Of a DNA stretch of 64,000 nucleotides, positions 35,971 to 47,760 are shown in pieces. Below the pieces are notes generated by a model. That model saw only the letters and a list, made by a program, of their open reading frames with translations, was not told the DNA's origin and made no database searches. The translations under genes were made by a program, and so were the position numbers. Within the stretch, counting starts at the first letter, position 1, and each line of letters starts with the position of its first letter. The stretch is from Prunella strophiata (Eukaryota; Chordata; Aves; Passeriformes; Prunellidae), in the NCBI GenBank assembly GCA_036583965.1, contig JAZBQD010000014.1, positions 67,548,395 to 67,612,394 on the forward strand, read 5' to 3'.

Positions 35971-36153
35971 TAAAAAGAAAAAGAAAAAAAGAAAAAGAAA
36001 AAGAAAAAGAAAAAGAAAAAGAAAAAGAAAAAGAAAAAGAAAAAGAAAAAGAAAAAGAAAAAGAAAAAGAAAAAGAAAAAGAAAAAGAAAAAGAAAAAGA
36101 AAAAGAAAAAGAAAAAGAAAAAGAAAAAGAAAAAGAAAAAGAAAAAGAAAAAG
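35971..36153. repeat. GAAAAA hexanucleotide microsatellite, about 27 pure units
   Basis: From about 35991 to 36153 the hexamer GAAAAA repeats without interruption (163 bp); the 20 bp before it hold imperfect units. The plus strand translates as alternating Glu-Lys and the minus strand as poly-Phe; both frames are artefacts of the repeat. One strand is pure purine. The lack of interruptions indicates ongoing or recent expansion; array length in the assembly may be wrong. Confidence 0.98.
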
Positions 36154-37019
36154 TTAGCTGGGAACAGGAGGAGAAGTGTTTTTACCTGATTTCCAGACAT
36201 TCTGGATAATAGGAGTATACCCAGAGGGAAGCATGGCTATGTCTTTTTGGGGAAAACACTCACAGGCTGACTCAGATGAGGTTTGTGATGGAGACCAGTA
36301 AAGAGAAATCACTGCTGGTTGGTGCCTTCAGAAATGGCAAAATTGAGATCCAACCCATAATTTCCTGAAAGAGAGAAAAGTGTTGCCACCTTTAAACAGG
36401 CACATGATCAAGTTTTGATATGGCTCTCCTTTTTGTTTTAAATAAGAGCTATCTAGGCATTATTTTCAGGCAGTTTGATTTCCTGTGCACTCTAGGAAAG
36501 GACTCAATACCAAGCCCAGTCTGAAGCCCATGGAAATGGATTAATCAGATATTAAACATTAAACATATATTAAATATTAGACACACAGTAGTCTCTTGCT
36601 GCCCCCTTCACCCTTCTCAGCACCTCCAGGTTGTGCTTAGGGATGAAGGAAGGAGATGATTGACTGGATCTGTCATGCAGCACCTGGGTCTGAAGACCTG
36701 TGGGAACCAATGCTGCTGTGTTGGAGATGAAGGTGAGTAATCCAATGAAAACTAGACCAGCTGGGACACGTCATGACATGCCATGTGTTATGTGACCTGA
36801 TAAACTGAGTGACCCTACAACTCCAGCTGAAGCATGGAGTGTCATGCTCTGGAGGAGAAGAAAGGAAAAGGTCTTCAGTAAGCTCTGGATCAATTCTACA
36901 TGGATATGAGAAGTGCCCATTGTTCACTGGGGGGAACCTTGAAGACAAGTTTGAGCATTGTGAAGGATGGAGTCCAAGACTGTAACCACCCATTTCTGCT
37001 CTGTTTTGAAATTCTTCTT
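36154..37019. other. Unique non-coding DNA
   Basis: A 'attaaacattaaacatatat' patch is near 36551. The 106-codon minus-strand frame at 36673-36993 is Ser/His/Pro-rich and unrecognised. No repeat family was identified. Confidence 0.45.
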
Positions 37020-37740
37020 GGTTTAAAAGCTATTAGGCCTTAACTCCTTCTTTAATGCATTTTATTTGAAAAACTTTTACTCTTAAAAATGTTCCTTTGA
37101 ACTCTGTTCTTCATAAAAGAGTAATTCATTATTACTGGGGATAACACCAATGTCTAATCCCTTTATGATCCTTCGTACAGGGACTGTGGGAATGATAATT
37201 AAGTCACTTTGCAGCAAGCACACCTGTGAAGCAGGTAAACATTTATTAGCTCATTTAAAAAAATTAATTAAAAAAATGTTTGTTGTGTTCTGTGCAGCTT
37301 TTCTTTTCCTTGAAGGCACAGAGAGATGAAGCAACCACGACCTATATTATGAAATTAGAATGCAATTATTGCTTTAAGTAAAACAAAGCCCAGCCTCACA
37401 CAAAAGGTGTGGAAACTCAAATTGCTAAATGATCCGATCGTAGTCACACTTGGTAATCAGCTCCAATGTTTTCTTGGCAGGGTCCTGCTATGAATTATGA
37501 TGGGAAAATGAAAAGACATGTCTTGTCCCATGCCGTTGCCATGTAAATGTATGGATCATGTGGAGATATAAACACTGGAAAGGTCTTGAGTTTCACTGCC
37601 TGTGAGTAATTGTCATCTCTATAAGCAGGCTGTTTGGAGTTGTAAGAAATAGGAAAATTACGCCTTTTGTTCAAGATTTGACAATGTGGAAGAGCCCTGC
37701 CAGACCTGTCTTGTTTAATCATGTTAGCTCAGCAGCAAAA
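37020..37740. other. Possible conserved non-coding element
   Basis: About 700 bp, repeat-free, with high sequence complexity, 'ttaattaaaaaaatg' and 'tgcaattattgc' homeodomain-like cores, and rare CpG-containing words ('gatccgatcgtagtc', 'aaattacgcc') that tend to be lost when unconstrained. No reading frame is supported. Based on appearance only. Confidence 0.28.
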
Positions 37741-39729
37741 GGAACAGCTTCTTCTAAAGGGAACTCGGAGTTCCTGGAGGAGGAGTAAAAGGCTGTAATT
37801 TAGTGTGTGCTCTCCTAAGCCATCCACACTGTTCTGCTGTGAATGGGAAGAGCCTTGCAGGGATTCCAGGCTGCATCCTTTCGAGGAGAAAGCAGCCTTC
37901 AAGTCATCTTGTTCCTGAGACATCCACACGTTCTTTTCATAAAGTCAGAATATTAACCCTGTCACTGTTACCTTCTGTGCTGGGGGTTGTACATGCTCAC
38001 ATCATCCATAGATCATCCATAAGGAAATGAAAGGAAATATTGCAATCCCCAGGGAACCCTTGGGGATGTGAGACACAGAGAGATGACTGCCTCTATGATC
38101 ATTCAACAGATCCATGGCAGAGACCCCAGGTAACTGAAGCAGGCTGCAGGGGGTTGCTCAGTGGGTATTTATCCCTGACCCCCACCAGGCTGAGGGCATT
38201 TCTGCTCCTGCCACCTCCAGCCTTGTGCATATCCCTCCCCCAGGTGTGCCAGCAAACACCTGCATGGCAGCACACCCAGGTGAAGGGTTGGTCTAACATG
38301 TGCAATGAGAATAACAACGGGAGCAAAGAGATCCAATCTGAATCTTACAAGCAACGGGCAATTAAAATTTAATAAATATAGATGTATTTCTACACACATA
38401 AATTTAAAAAGTCTGTCTTTTGTAATGTAACCTTAGACAATTCTGTTCAGTCACCGCCACCTGCATAGTCTGGTTTTCAGACCAACCCAGATACTGGTCA
38501 AGATTATGGTTTTCAGGAATAATTGTTTCTGAGGGAGAAGGAACACTGCCTGAAGTTTACTCAAACTATTCTCCCTGATCCCATGACTTCATTATAGCCC
38601 TTGGCAAAAGGCATAATTGGGGAAGGTGAAGGACAGGATTCAGGCATTTTTGGTACTCTTCACTATGTCTGCTTGCTATAGAAACAGGGAAAGAAAGATA
38701 AAAACTGTTAAATTTGTAACCTCTTTTATCACCCAGGTCTCAAGATTAATAGACATCCCCTCAGAGTAGAAAGTTGCTAGAGCTGTTTTGAGTAGCTAAA
38801 GAAGGATGTCTGACTTACCACATGGGCCAGGCCATATTCTTAAGTCCACTTTGAAGGTAAATGTGTCCTTTAGGGGAAAAATGTTCAGTCTTTAATTTTA
38901 AGTGCCCAACAATAGGGAATTTTTTTTTAAAGCATCAGTTTGCTATTTTAGTTGTTTGCTGGGTTCATGGTTAAACCCTACTTCTTTTACATCTGAATTT
39001 TTCTCTCTCCTGTTTTTGTTTATTGGATGTTCTTAGACTTCTGGACAAAGAAAAATATCTTTGTCATGTAGGTGTATACAAGCTGAAATCACTGCTCAGG
39101 CTTCTCTTCGATAAAAATACAGATTGAGTTCATGGCGTCTTTCGTGCCAGTGCAAGTCCACGCTTCAATATTTCATCATCCTGATGACTGACCAAGATGT
39201 GAGCATGACCAAGATGTGAACAAAGGGCTCATACCTGAAGGGAAAAATCATACTCATAAAGGATACACACCCACCGATTAAAAACCTCGCTGCCCATGAT
39301 GCACCCTGGACACTCAAAAGCTACCCAAGAGTTATGGCTCCTTTCTCCCCAGCTGAGATCCCCTTTAGTACTCCCTATTACCATGAGTGCTCCATATTTT
39401 GTTGTGGGAGTTGTTAACTTTCTTCTCATCAGAGCAACTTCCAGCCTTAAGATTGATGCAGATTAAACTTGGGTCAGTTTATACTTTTTCACAGTGGTTA
39501 ACTGCTCCAAGCGATACCTGAAGGTCAGGACAAGGTGTGGGCAGCCCTGGCCACTTGTGGCTGTACCATCTGTGGGTAACAACCTCAGAACTCTGAAAAA
39601 CAAAGCCAAAAGACATCTGGGTGAGTGACAATTTCAGTGCTCCCAGTTACAAATACTCCATAGTTTTCTTTATGTGCTGGTGTTGTTGGTTCTTCTTTTT
39701 TTTGTTGTTTCTTTAATATCATGTCTGCA
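37741..39729. other. Unique non-coding DNA
   Basis: A 17-bp near-perfect tandem duplication ('tgaccaagatgtgagca' twice, one mismatch) is at 39189-39222. Overlapping frames at 38040-38399 on both strands are chance. No gene or family recognised. Confidence 0.45.
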
Positions 39730-39768
39730 TTTTTTTTTTTTTTTTTTTGTTGTTGTTTTTTTTTTCTT
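39730..39768. repeat. Poly-T with GTTGTTG interruption
   Basis: T19, then 'gttgttg', then a second T-run ending at 'cttcagg'. This is the reverse-complement counterpart of the A-run/CAACAAC pattern at 30236-30344, although the flanks are unrelated. It makes the Phe/Val-rich frame at 39674-39877. Confidence 0.88.
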
Positions 39769-40831
39769 CAGGATTGAAATAGAGCAGTTCAAGCAGAAAT
39801 TTTCCAAACCTTTGAGTCCTGGCCCAAGCCTCTGCTCTGTTTTGCTTCCTAGAATCTGTAAGTCAAAAACTATTTAAAAATCCAAATTTCAACAGTTCTT
39901 CTCTGAAACTAACGAGGAGTAAGAGAGCACCCTACCAGCCCTCCTGTATTACCTGAATAATCCTGTCAGGTTTGCCTATGGACCTTCCCAGTGCCATCAG
40001 TCTTGTTGCATCCACTCAGAATTAAATTGGATACACAAAAACATCCATGAAATGAAGGCTGCTTGTACTGGTGGGAGAGACCCACCCAAAACTAATGAGC
40101 TGCAGAGCCTCAAGTGAGTTATAAACTACATGTGCAGCAAAATCAAACACACCCACAGTGCTCCCACTGGGTGTTCTCTGTTCATGCTCTATCCACCAGA
40201 TATGGCTGACAGAGTCTTTCTTCTCCTCTGTTATTTCATTCAGCAAATTGAAAACATAGGGCACCTCCACCTAGTCCCTGACCCGTGAAACCACAGGGGA
40301 GTAAAGGAGAACATGCCAGAATAAAAGCAGTGGTGTGTGTAAAATGAAGGCTCCAGTCTGCTGGCAGCTGTACACTTATCAAGTGAGATAACCCATGTCC
40401 CAAAACATTTTCTTCCCATTACTAGTTTTTACAGAGGAAGCAGAAGTTGCTGAGGAAGTAATGCATGCCTGGCAGTGGAATTCTGAGTCCTGGGGAACTA
40501 TTTGCAAAAAGTGCACAAGATCACAGCTTGGTACTTCACCAAGCCTTTTGACAAACACATGGGCTTCATGTATTTTCTATCAAATAGAAATGGGTGCAGC
40601 CAGTGCATCTAACAAGCAAAGAAAGAACTAGAGAAACTCCAATTCTGTGCATTTTGTACATCCAAATTGACCAAATTATGTTTTTGATGGAAAAAGCTTA
40701 TTCTTTTTAAAGGAAGCACTCTACTCACTACAGTCTTTGCTTAGGTATCCATTATTTCCTGAAGTCTACGAGTCATTGCACAGCAATATAATTTATCTGT
40801 CTAGTGTAGAGCTCTGACATATTTCTCAACA
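39769..40831. other. Unique non-coding DNA
   Basis: At 40395-40631 a frame follows 'tagtttttacag', a passable acceptor, but there is no donor or family match. Nothing else was seen. Confidence 0.45.
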
Positions 40832-41214
40832 CGGAGGGATGGAGCACCTGTGCTGTGAAGACAGGCTGAGACAGTTGGAGCTGCTCAGCTTGGAGGAGAA
40901 GTCTCCAGGAAAAGCCTCAAGACCCTCTTCCAGTGCCTAAAGGGGGCTACGAGAGGGCTGGGAAGGGACTTTTGACAAGGACATGGAGGGCAGGATTAGA
41001 TTGAGTATTAGGAAGAAATTCTTTATTGTGAGGGTGATGAGGCCCTGGGACAAGTTACCCAGAGAAGCTTTGGAAATATTCATTGGTGGACATGTTCAAG
41101 GTCAGGTTGGATGGGACTTGGAGCAGCCTGGTGAAGTGGAAGGTATCCCTGTCCACAGCAGGGGGGATGGAACCTTAAAGGTCTTTTCCAACCCAAACTA
41201 TTCTATGATTCTAC
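40832..41214 (+). mobile_element. CR1 LINE fragment with terminal repeats
   Basis: 383 bp of plus-oriented CR1: 'ggagcacctgtgctgtgaag' and 'acaggctgagacagttggag' (end of ORF2), 'tattaggaagaaattcttta', 'ttgtgagggtgatgaggccc', 'caaggtcaggttggatggga', then 'ttttccaacccaaactattc' and the tail 'tatgattcta'. The stretch 'aggaagaaattctttattgt' is very close to the remembered consensus, suggesting a fairly young copy. The 87-codon frame inside it is part of the repeat. Confidence 0.95.
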
Positions 41215-43852
41215 AGCTTTCTGTTTTGACTTACAGACTTTTGTAACAATCTCCTTTCGTAACTCTTAGCATGCATGTGACTTTCCCCTGAGTCCATCAT
41301 TTACAGCTTAAAATGTGGGTTTCATAAAGCTGAAAGGTTCTTATATGGTTTTTATGGACAATTTGCTTACTTATTTACCTAATACCTGTTATGCTGAGTG
41401 TCTAATCCTCTGTGGGATATTTTTTCCCCTATTGCAGCTGTCATATACAGTATAGGTGGATCTGCTAATGAAACCTGTTATTAATACTGTCCAGCACTTC
41501 CTGTTATAAGACTCCTTTTGTGCTGTTTGTAATTATCTGTAATTTTCAAATTTCAACTGAGTAGGCCAGGAGGACTTACTAAGGCATTATTAAGCTGTTA
41601 CATGCTTTAGGTTGGTGGAGACTGTTTATTTTAATCCAGTACACTCAAATGAGCAGGAGTCATTTCTGTGGCTCAGCCTGAGCTGAACTGACATGTTAGG
41701 GAGTTTGGTGGCTTTAGGAGGAGCTCATAGGCTCCCTATTGACCTGCAATGTCCCCAATTAGACCAGAAAGAGCAAGGAGAAAGTGCCTAAATGTTCTAT
41801 CAGCCTGGTTGTGCAGTGTGGCTCCCCAGTGCTCAGATACTCAGCTTTCCTGGAGACACCTGCATGCCAAAACCAAGAAAGTGATGTCTCAGCGTATGAA
41901 CTGAATCCTACCCTCTCAAAAGTAGATGAGAAGCATCCTACCTAAACTCTCTAAATGCTGAAAAATCAAAAGAGTATTAGGAAAAAAAAGATACTATTTT
42001 GCTGTGATATTTCCAGTAACATTTAGCAAGGGGAACTATGGAAAAGCCCAGGAGGAAACCAATCATTCTGTCATCAAGGGACAATAAATAATGCTGGAGA
42101 GGACCACCCACTGAACAAAGATTAAACACAATTTTGAGTAGATGTTCAGGGAATGAGACCCAGCCAATCTGCAATCTGAATGAGAACAAGATTTTTGAGT
42201 AGGATACATGTGCAAACTAGGGTGTGGAAACTGAGAGGAGTTTAATGTGAATAAATGTAGGAGAGCAAATTTCCACTGGTACCACTCCAGGGTAACCACA
42301 ACTAGTACACAGAGTGATATGAAGATGACTAAACTGTGGACAAGAGCATGCTGATGTAAGTTATACAAATCCAAGGCCAGATTTCAATTGTTCTTTAGTT
42401 GTATTTTTTGGTGGACTCATAAGTAATATTTGAATTTTTAAGTCCTGAAGCCAGTACTACCTCTACCTGCAGTGCAATCATTGAGGCATTTAAAATATTC
42501 ACCAGTCATAACAGAATTAACCTCATGTGAAAGGCTGAGAGAGGGTTGTGTTTTTATGGTAGGTACACTATATTTAATCTATCTCCTGTTGAGATACACT
42601 GATTTTTCTGAGAACAGCGTAAATGCCAAGCTGAAGTCTTCAGTCATGCAGTTTTGGTTATTATAGTCACTCTGCTCAAGTTTCTATTTTTAGTTTTCCC
42701 CAAAGAATAAATAATGTTCCCTCATGCAAATTATGCAAGTTTAGCTTGAATGAGTGGCAGATACAAAGTGAGATTGCTATTGATGTGTTATTATAAGGAT
42801 AATCAATCTGATCTTTTAAGGTCTCTTGAATAACTCCTTCAGACATCTTCCACTACAAAAAGTGAGGAAAAGCAGTATAGATATCACTCCACTAAAATAA
42901 TTCCTTCTTGTCCATTAGCAGTTTAAATACAACAGATTTTGTTGTTCTGGACAAATCTGAACATAAGACCAAGATCATGCCCATTTCTAATTGCTATATA
43001 TACACTGGCAGTCAAGTGTGTCACAACAGTAAGATTAATTTGTGCAGGAACTAAATTCCATGTGGGATTCAACTATACTGTTCTTACAGCAACTGCAAAA
43101 CCTTTGACCAAAGCATGAGGGTCCCTTTGCTTCAGGCGCAGGAGAAGCACATAACAGAACATTTCTTTCTCTGAAGACTTCTAAACTAATGAGAAAAGTT
43201 CACAAAAAGTGGAAGAAAACAGTCTGATATCCAGTGGGGAAAGTGAGATGCAGAGAAAACAAAAAGTTAAATCTGGACCTAGCTCCTAGCTGCCTTTGCC
43301 CATGGTTTGGCTGCCCAGGAGCTGCAGTTTGCTGGAAGGGTGTTCATTACCATGGCTGCTTGGGGATATCATCTGCATGTTCCTAAGGAGTGAAAACCAA
43401 TCCATTTCAATGTCCATATATTTTGGCTTCAATACCTATTTCTAAATCTGTATTAGGTTTCTTCTGCATTCTTTAGTTTCTGTTAATTCCTTTTTTGGTT
43501 TTCCAATTTTGTGATACTTTTGGCTAAGCATTGTCATCCACTGCTATTATTTCCAGTTTTTTCTTCCCCCTATTTGGAATTTTAATTAACAAGGTGACAT
43601 TGGTATAGAAAAGCTTTTATTGTTCTTGAATTTTTGCAAACATTTTTCATCACTAAAGTGTGGGCTTCAAGGCATTGCCTCACATTTTTGAAATCCCTCT
43701 AAACATGTGGATGGAAAACCTTATGGGCAAGTTCACTTCATTTCCAAATAACATTAATAAAAGAACAAAACTTGGGGTGAGGTTTATGTAGGTGCTCAGT
43801 TTCACAGATCAGTTTGTATATCTCAGTCTAAGATCTACCTGATTACACCAGC
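41215..43852. other. Unique AT-rich non-coding DNA
   Basis: About 2.6 kb without an interspersed repeat that I recognise. Frames such as 42063-42374 (minus, 103 codons) are hydrophobic chance frames. Confidence 0.5.
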
Positions 43853-44398
43853 GTCAGGGTTTAACCCCAGCTGGCTACTTATGACTAAAAAGTGAGAAAA
43901 ATCCATGCCTAAAAAGTGAGAAAACTCATGGGCTGAAATAAAGACAGGTAAAGCAAGAGCCATGTCCACAAGCAAAACGAAACAAGGAATTCATTCCCCA
44001 CTCCCCATGGGCGGGCAGGTGTTCAGCAATCCTCAAGAAAACAAAGCCCCTAAAAGAGGTTTGAGATGGCAAACACCATCACTCAAAATATTCCACTCTC
44101 ACTTCTTTCTCTCCCAGGTTTATATATCAACCATGACTTCATATATCCCTGGAATATCCCTTGGGTCAGCCAGGGTCAGCTATCCCATCTGTGACCCTTC
44201 CCAGCTCCTTGTGCACCCCTAGAATTCCTGCTGGTGGGGTGGGGTGAGGAACAGAAAAGACCTTCACTCTGTGTAAGCTCTGCCCAGCAGTAATGAAAAC
44301 ATCCCTGTATTATCAACACTATTTCTCTAGCACAAATCCAAATCACAGCCCAATGTCAACTACTGTGAAGAAAACTCTATAACAGCCAAATCAGTACA
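43853..44398. mobile_element. Solo LTR of an avian endogenous retrovirus
   Basis: The 546-bp segment from 'gtcagggtttaaccccagct' to 'gccaaatcagtaca' matches, in order, an LTR sequence I recall from many birds: 'aaaagtgagaaaactcatgg', 'caaggaattcattccccact', 'gggcgggcaggtgttcagca', 'atggcaaacaccatcactca', 'cagctccttgtgcacccct' and 'aacatccctgtattatcaac'. A TATA-like word at 44119-44128 could serve either strand. No gag, pol or env sequence or second LTR adjoins it, so it is a solo LTR. A duplication of about 24 bp lies near the left end (43884-43928). Strand is unresolved because no polyadenylation signal sits at the expected place. Confidence 0.75.
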
Positions 44399-47039
44399 GT
44401 GCTGCAAATATATTTTTGATGTTCAGAAAACTTTGTTTGATTAATTTAAGTCAAAAGTGTTACCTCAAAATATGATTGAACTCCAAATATTTCTGTACCC
44501 CAAAAGCAGATAATGTTTTGGGAGGAAAAAAAAAAGCATCTGAGTGGAATTGCTTCAAGCAGAACCCGCAAAAAATGAAAGCAAAATATAGGAAGACACT
44601 GAGTCCCCAGAAGTACTTTCTTTTCCAACTCCTATCTGTGTTTTATAGAGAAAAGAGACAGTATTCAGTGTGTTTAATGTGCAAAAGGGATGCTGATGTC
44701 TGACTAGTGTGTGAGGCTTTGTACTAAAGTGGACAACAGCTTGGTTTCTGAACTGAGCTCAGTATGGGCCTCAACATGCACATGAGATCCTGATGTACTC
44801 TGTTAACACAGGCTATTTGTACAGGAGACACACACCTGCTTTTTGAAACTTCTGATTCACAATAGGAAAAAAGCGTCAGCAGTAGTCATAAATCCATCAT
44901 TCTGCTAGCCAGCATTGTCCATAACTTCCTTGGCATTGTGGCATAAGGATGAGAAACAGAAAAATACTGCAAGATGACATTTATTTTTATTATTGCTATT
45001 ATCACACACTCCCTTCAGCAGAGGGGTGGTGGCTACAGGGTCTGTGGAGCCATGACATGCTCTCAGAGCAAGCCTGTCCAGTTCCCCCACTTGCTGGCTA
45101 GCACAGTGGTCTCCCTGCCAGGCAGGCAACCAGTTACAGGGCATTGTCACCACTGCCATTAAACTCACAGAGACTCCATGTGGTTGTTCAGCTCATGATT
45201 TTAATTGGGTGCTCACACTCTGTTATTGAAATTTGCCATCCTGCTGGAAATGCGTGTGTGAGAAGGGGTGTCAGACCTCAACGTCTTGGGGGTTGTGAAC
45301 CTTCATGTGGAACACAGTGGCAAAAGGTATGAAATAGGAAATAGACTAGGATCTCATTCCTTGTTCCTTCTAGCAAGCTCTCATCTACTCTAGCAAAGAC
45401 ACTTAGCTTTAGGTTCTTTCATAACTGAGTGTTAAAGAAATCAATCTCGGTTATTGACCACGCCACAGACTCCAAGTTTGAACACATACAGGTCACAGAT
45501 AGGATTGTTCCAACTTATCTTAGTCCTTCAACATTCAGCATTTACAACTGAGCTGCTCACCCCAGAGTCCCTCTGTAGGATAGGGAATAGGAGTTTCCTC
45601 CAGGAGGAATCAAACTCAATTAATTTTATTCTTAGCCAGCTCCCTGAAGGCTGAATCACTTGCCTGTTGCTGTCACCTACTTCTCTCTAGTGACTAAAGA
45701 GAACAGCTGGGGTAAGCACCTCCACCTTCTTTTGGCAACTCCAGTCACAGCCTACTGGTGTCTCTGTTCTCATTTCTCACAGGTACAAGGACTGTTCAAT
45801 TCATAAAAAAAAAAAAAATATATGTAAGGAGATTCTGGGCTTGTTACCTTGTATAGAGACACCATGTTTCAAATGTCTAAGGTCAGTGTAGATGATTAGT
45901 TAGATCTTTGCAAAAAGGTGACAGAAATTAGTTTCCAGCCTCAACTACAAAGAGTAATAACAAGTTACTATTATTGTTATCATTATTAAAAGCAATCTTG
46001 AGCTTAATTATGCTTAGGGACATGTATGTTTTATGCTAGCTTGGAAGTCAAAGTGATTATGAGCAATGAAAGGGCATTTATCAACAATGCCAGCAATAAA
46101 CATGGATTTTCAAGCTTTGGAGCTGCAATTTCTAACTCCAGTTTCAATATTTATTATTACTATTATTTCTATTATCCTAAATTACCATGCAGATAGAAAA
46201 GGAAGGAGGGATGAGTTGTTTTTGAAAGTCTCTGTCTTATGTCTAGGCAAGATATTGATGAGTAGTCCCAGACAGGAAATTTTGTGGAATTCAAAGGAAG
46301 GATGAAAGTCAATCTCTTCCCTGCTGCTATTTGAACTTGCATTTTCTGCAAGTTTGGATATTTCTAAAGAAGCATTCAGAACACTAACACATTACTTGCA
46401 GCTGCCACTTAATTGATTAAAGACTGTTTAATTAAAAACCCTCACAAGAACAGCACGATGGAAGGGTGGGTTAAAATTACATTTCACCCCACCTGAAATA
46501 GTGAAGCTCAAAATATACGTGCTGAATCACACCACATTTAATTATGAATGCATTTTCAAGGGCACATCCAGAACCTTCCTGGAAAGATCCAAGAGAACAT
46601 AACAAGCACATCTGTCAACATTGCCTATGGATCCATACCTACAGGCTGCACATGCATTTGGGAATTTTGGACAGGGAGTGTGTTGAGAAGGGAGAGATTA
46701 AAAAAACTCATGGAAAGGCCCATTTTATTCAGTTCACAGAGATGGCAACACAGTTGTATCTAGCTGAGTGAAATGTCCAATTTTAATGGCCACATGGCTG
46801 GGTGCCCTTTAAAATTTGTCCTAAACTCACATCTTCAGAAACATACGAGTCCTTTGTGGAGTTTTCTTTTTTTTGATCTTTGGAGGCTTTTTGGCATCAA
46901 GCCTTTTCACTGCAGCTGGCCATTTCTCCCCATCTCAGGACAGACGCTGCTGTCACTAGATCAATTACCAGCATTCATTTTGTCTCGTGCTCTGGCCCAA
47001 TGGACTCCTTGTTCTCCCTCTGTTGACAGCCTGAGAAGG
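44399..47039. other. Unique non-coding DNA
   Basis: A14 followed by 'tatatatg' is at 45805-45823. Between 46390 and 46450 'cttaattgattaaagactgt' and 'tttaattaaaaacc' give a cluster of homeodomain-type cores. Frames at 46544-46771 overlap in two phases and are not supported as genes. Confidence 0.4.
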
Positions 47040-47760
47040 CTCCAGCCAAACTGGCCACTAACACTGACCCCTCCACAGACAACCTCATTAGGGTAATTGC
47101 AAGGCTGGAAGCAGACAAGACTGGGGCCCAATTACACCTGTCCTTGTCCAATTCAGCCAGGGCTTGAATTACCTGGATGGGTCAAGGATGGTAGTGTGCT
47201 CAGGTGAACAAAAGCTTTCCCTCTATTCTTGTGCCTTTCACAGACAGACATTCTTAATTATGCTTGTCATTGGGACATAATAAGGCTGATTTCTTTAAAT
47301 GGCATCTTTCCTCAGCAGGGAGGCTGATGCATGGTCTGGCTGAGCACCAGCACCCAGCAGCCCAGGGACTCAGAGCAATGTGGAGATGGAAGCAGATTTT
47401 GGGGTTTTCCTCTTCAGGTGATCATGGAACACAGAGAAGTCAGCGCCTAGTGTGCTTTATGTGCTCTTACTCAAGCCAGTAGTTAATGACAGTGGTGATA
47501 AAAGCATGGAAAATGTTTTTTTTTTTATTGTTTTCCCATGACAATAGTCAGGTTCTGAGCCCATTAGTTTAATTTTGTTTGAAGGAGATGGTCATTCAAA
47601 GTGTTGACATGATCTGTAACGCCGATTTACGGACAAAAAGCAACGAGACCAAACCTTGGCCTTACAGACTTTAATTGTCTTAATGAGGGACTTGGTTTCC
47701 CAAAGTTAGGAGTGAGCACAATCATACCTGGGAAATGTAATATTCTCAGCAGTTTTGAAA
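47040..47760. other. Possible conserved non-coding elements
   Basis: Two complex, repeat-free patches. 47060-47180 contains 'ttagggtaattgcaagg' and 'gcccaattacacctg'. 47560-47760 contains 'taacgccgatttacggac' with four CpGs within about 36 bp and 'gactttaattgtctta'. They resemble developmental enhancers; no gene was seen. A T-run lies at about 47516-47527. Confidence 0.3.

Noticed and set aside
35871..36209. Glu-Lys-rich frame on plus and poly-Phe frame on minus
   Set aside because: Both are translations of the GAAAAA microsatellite.
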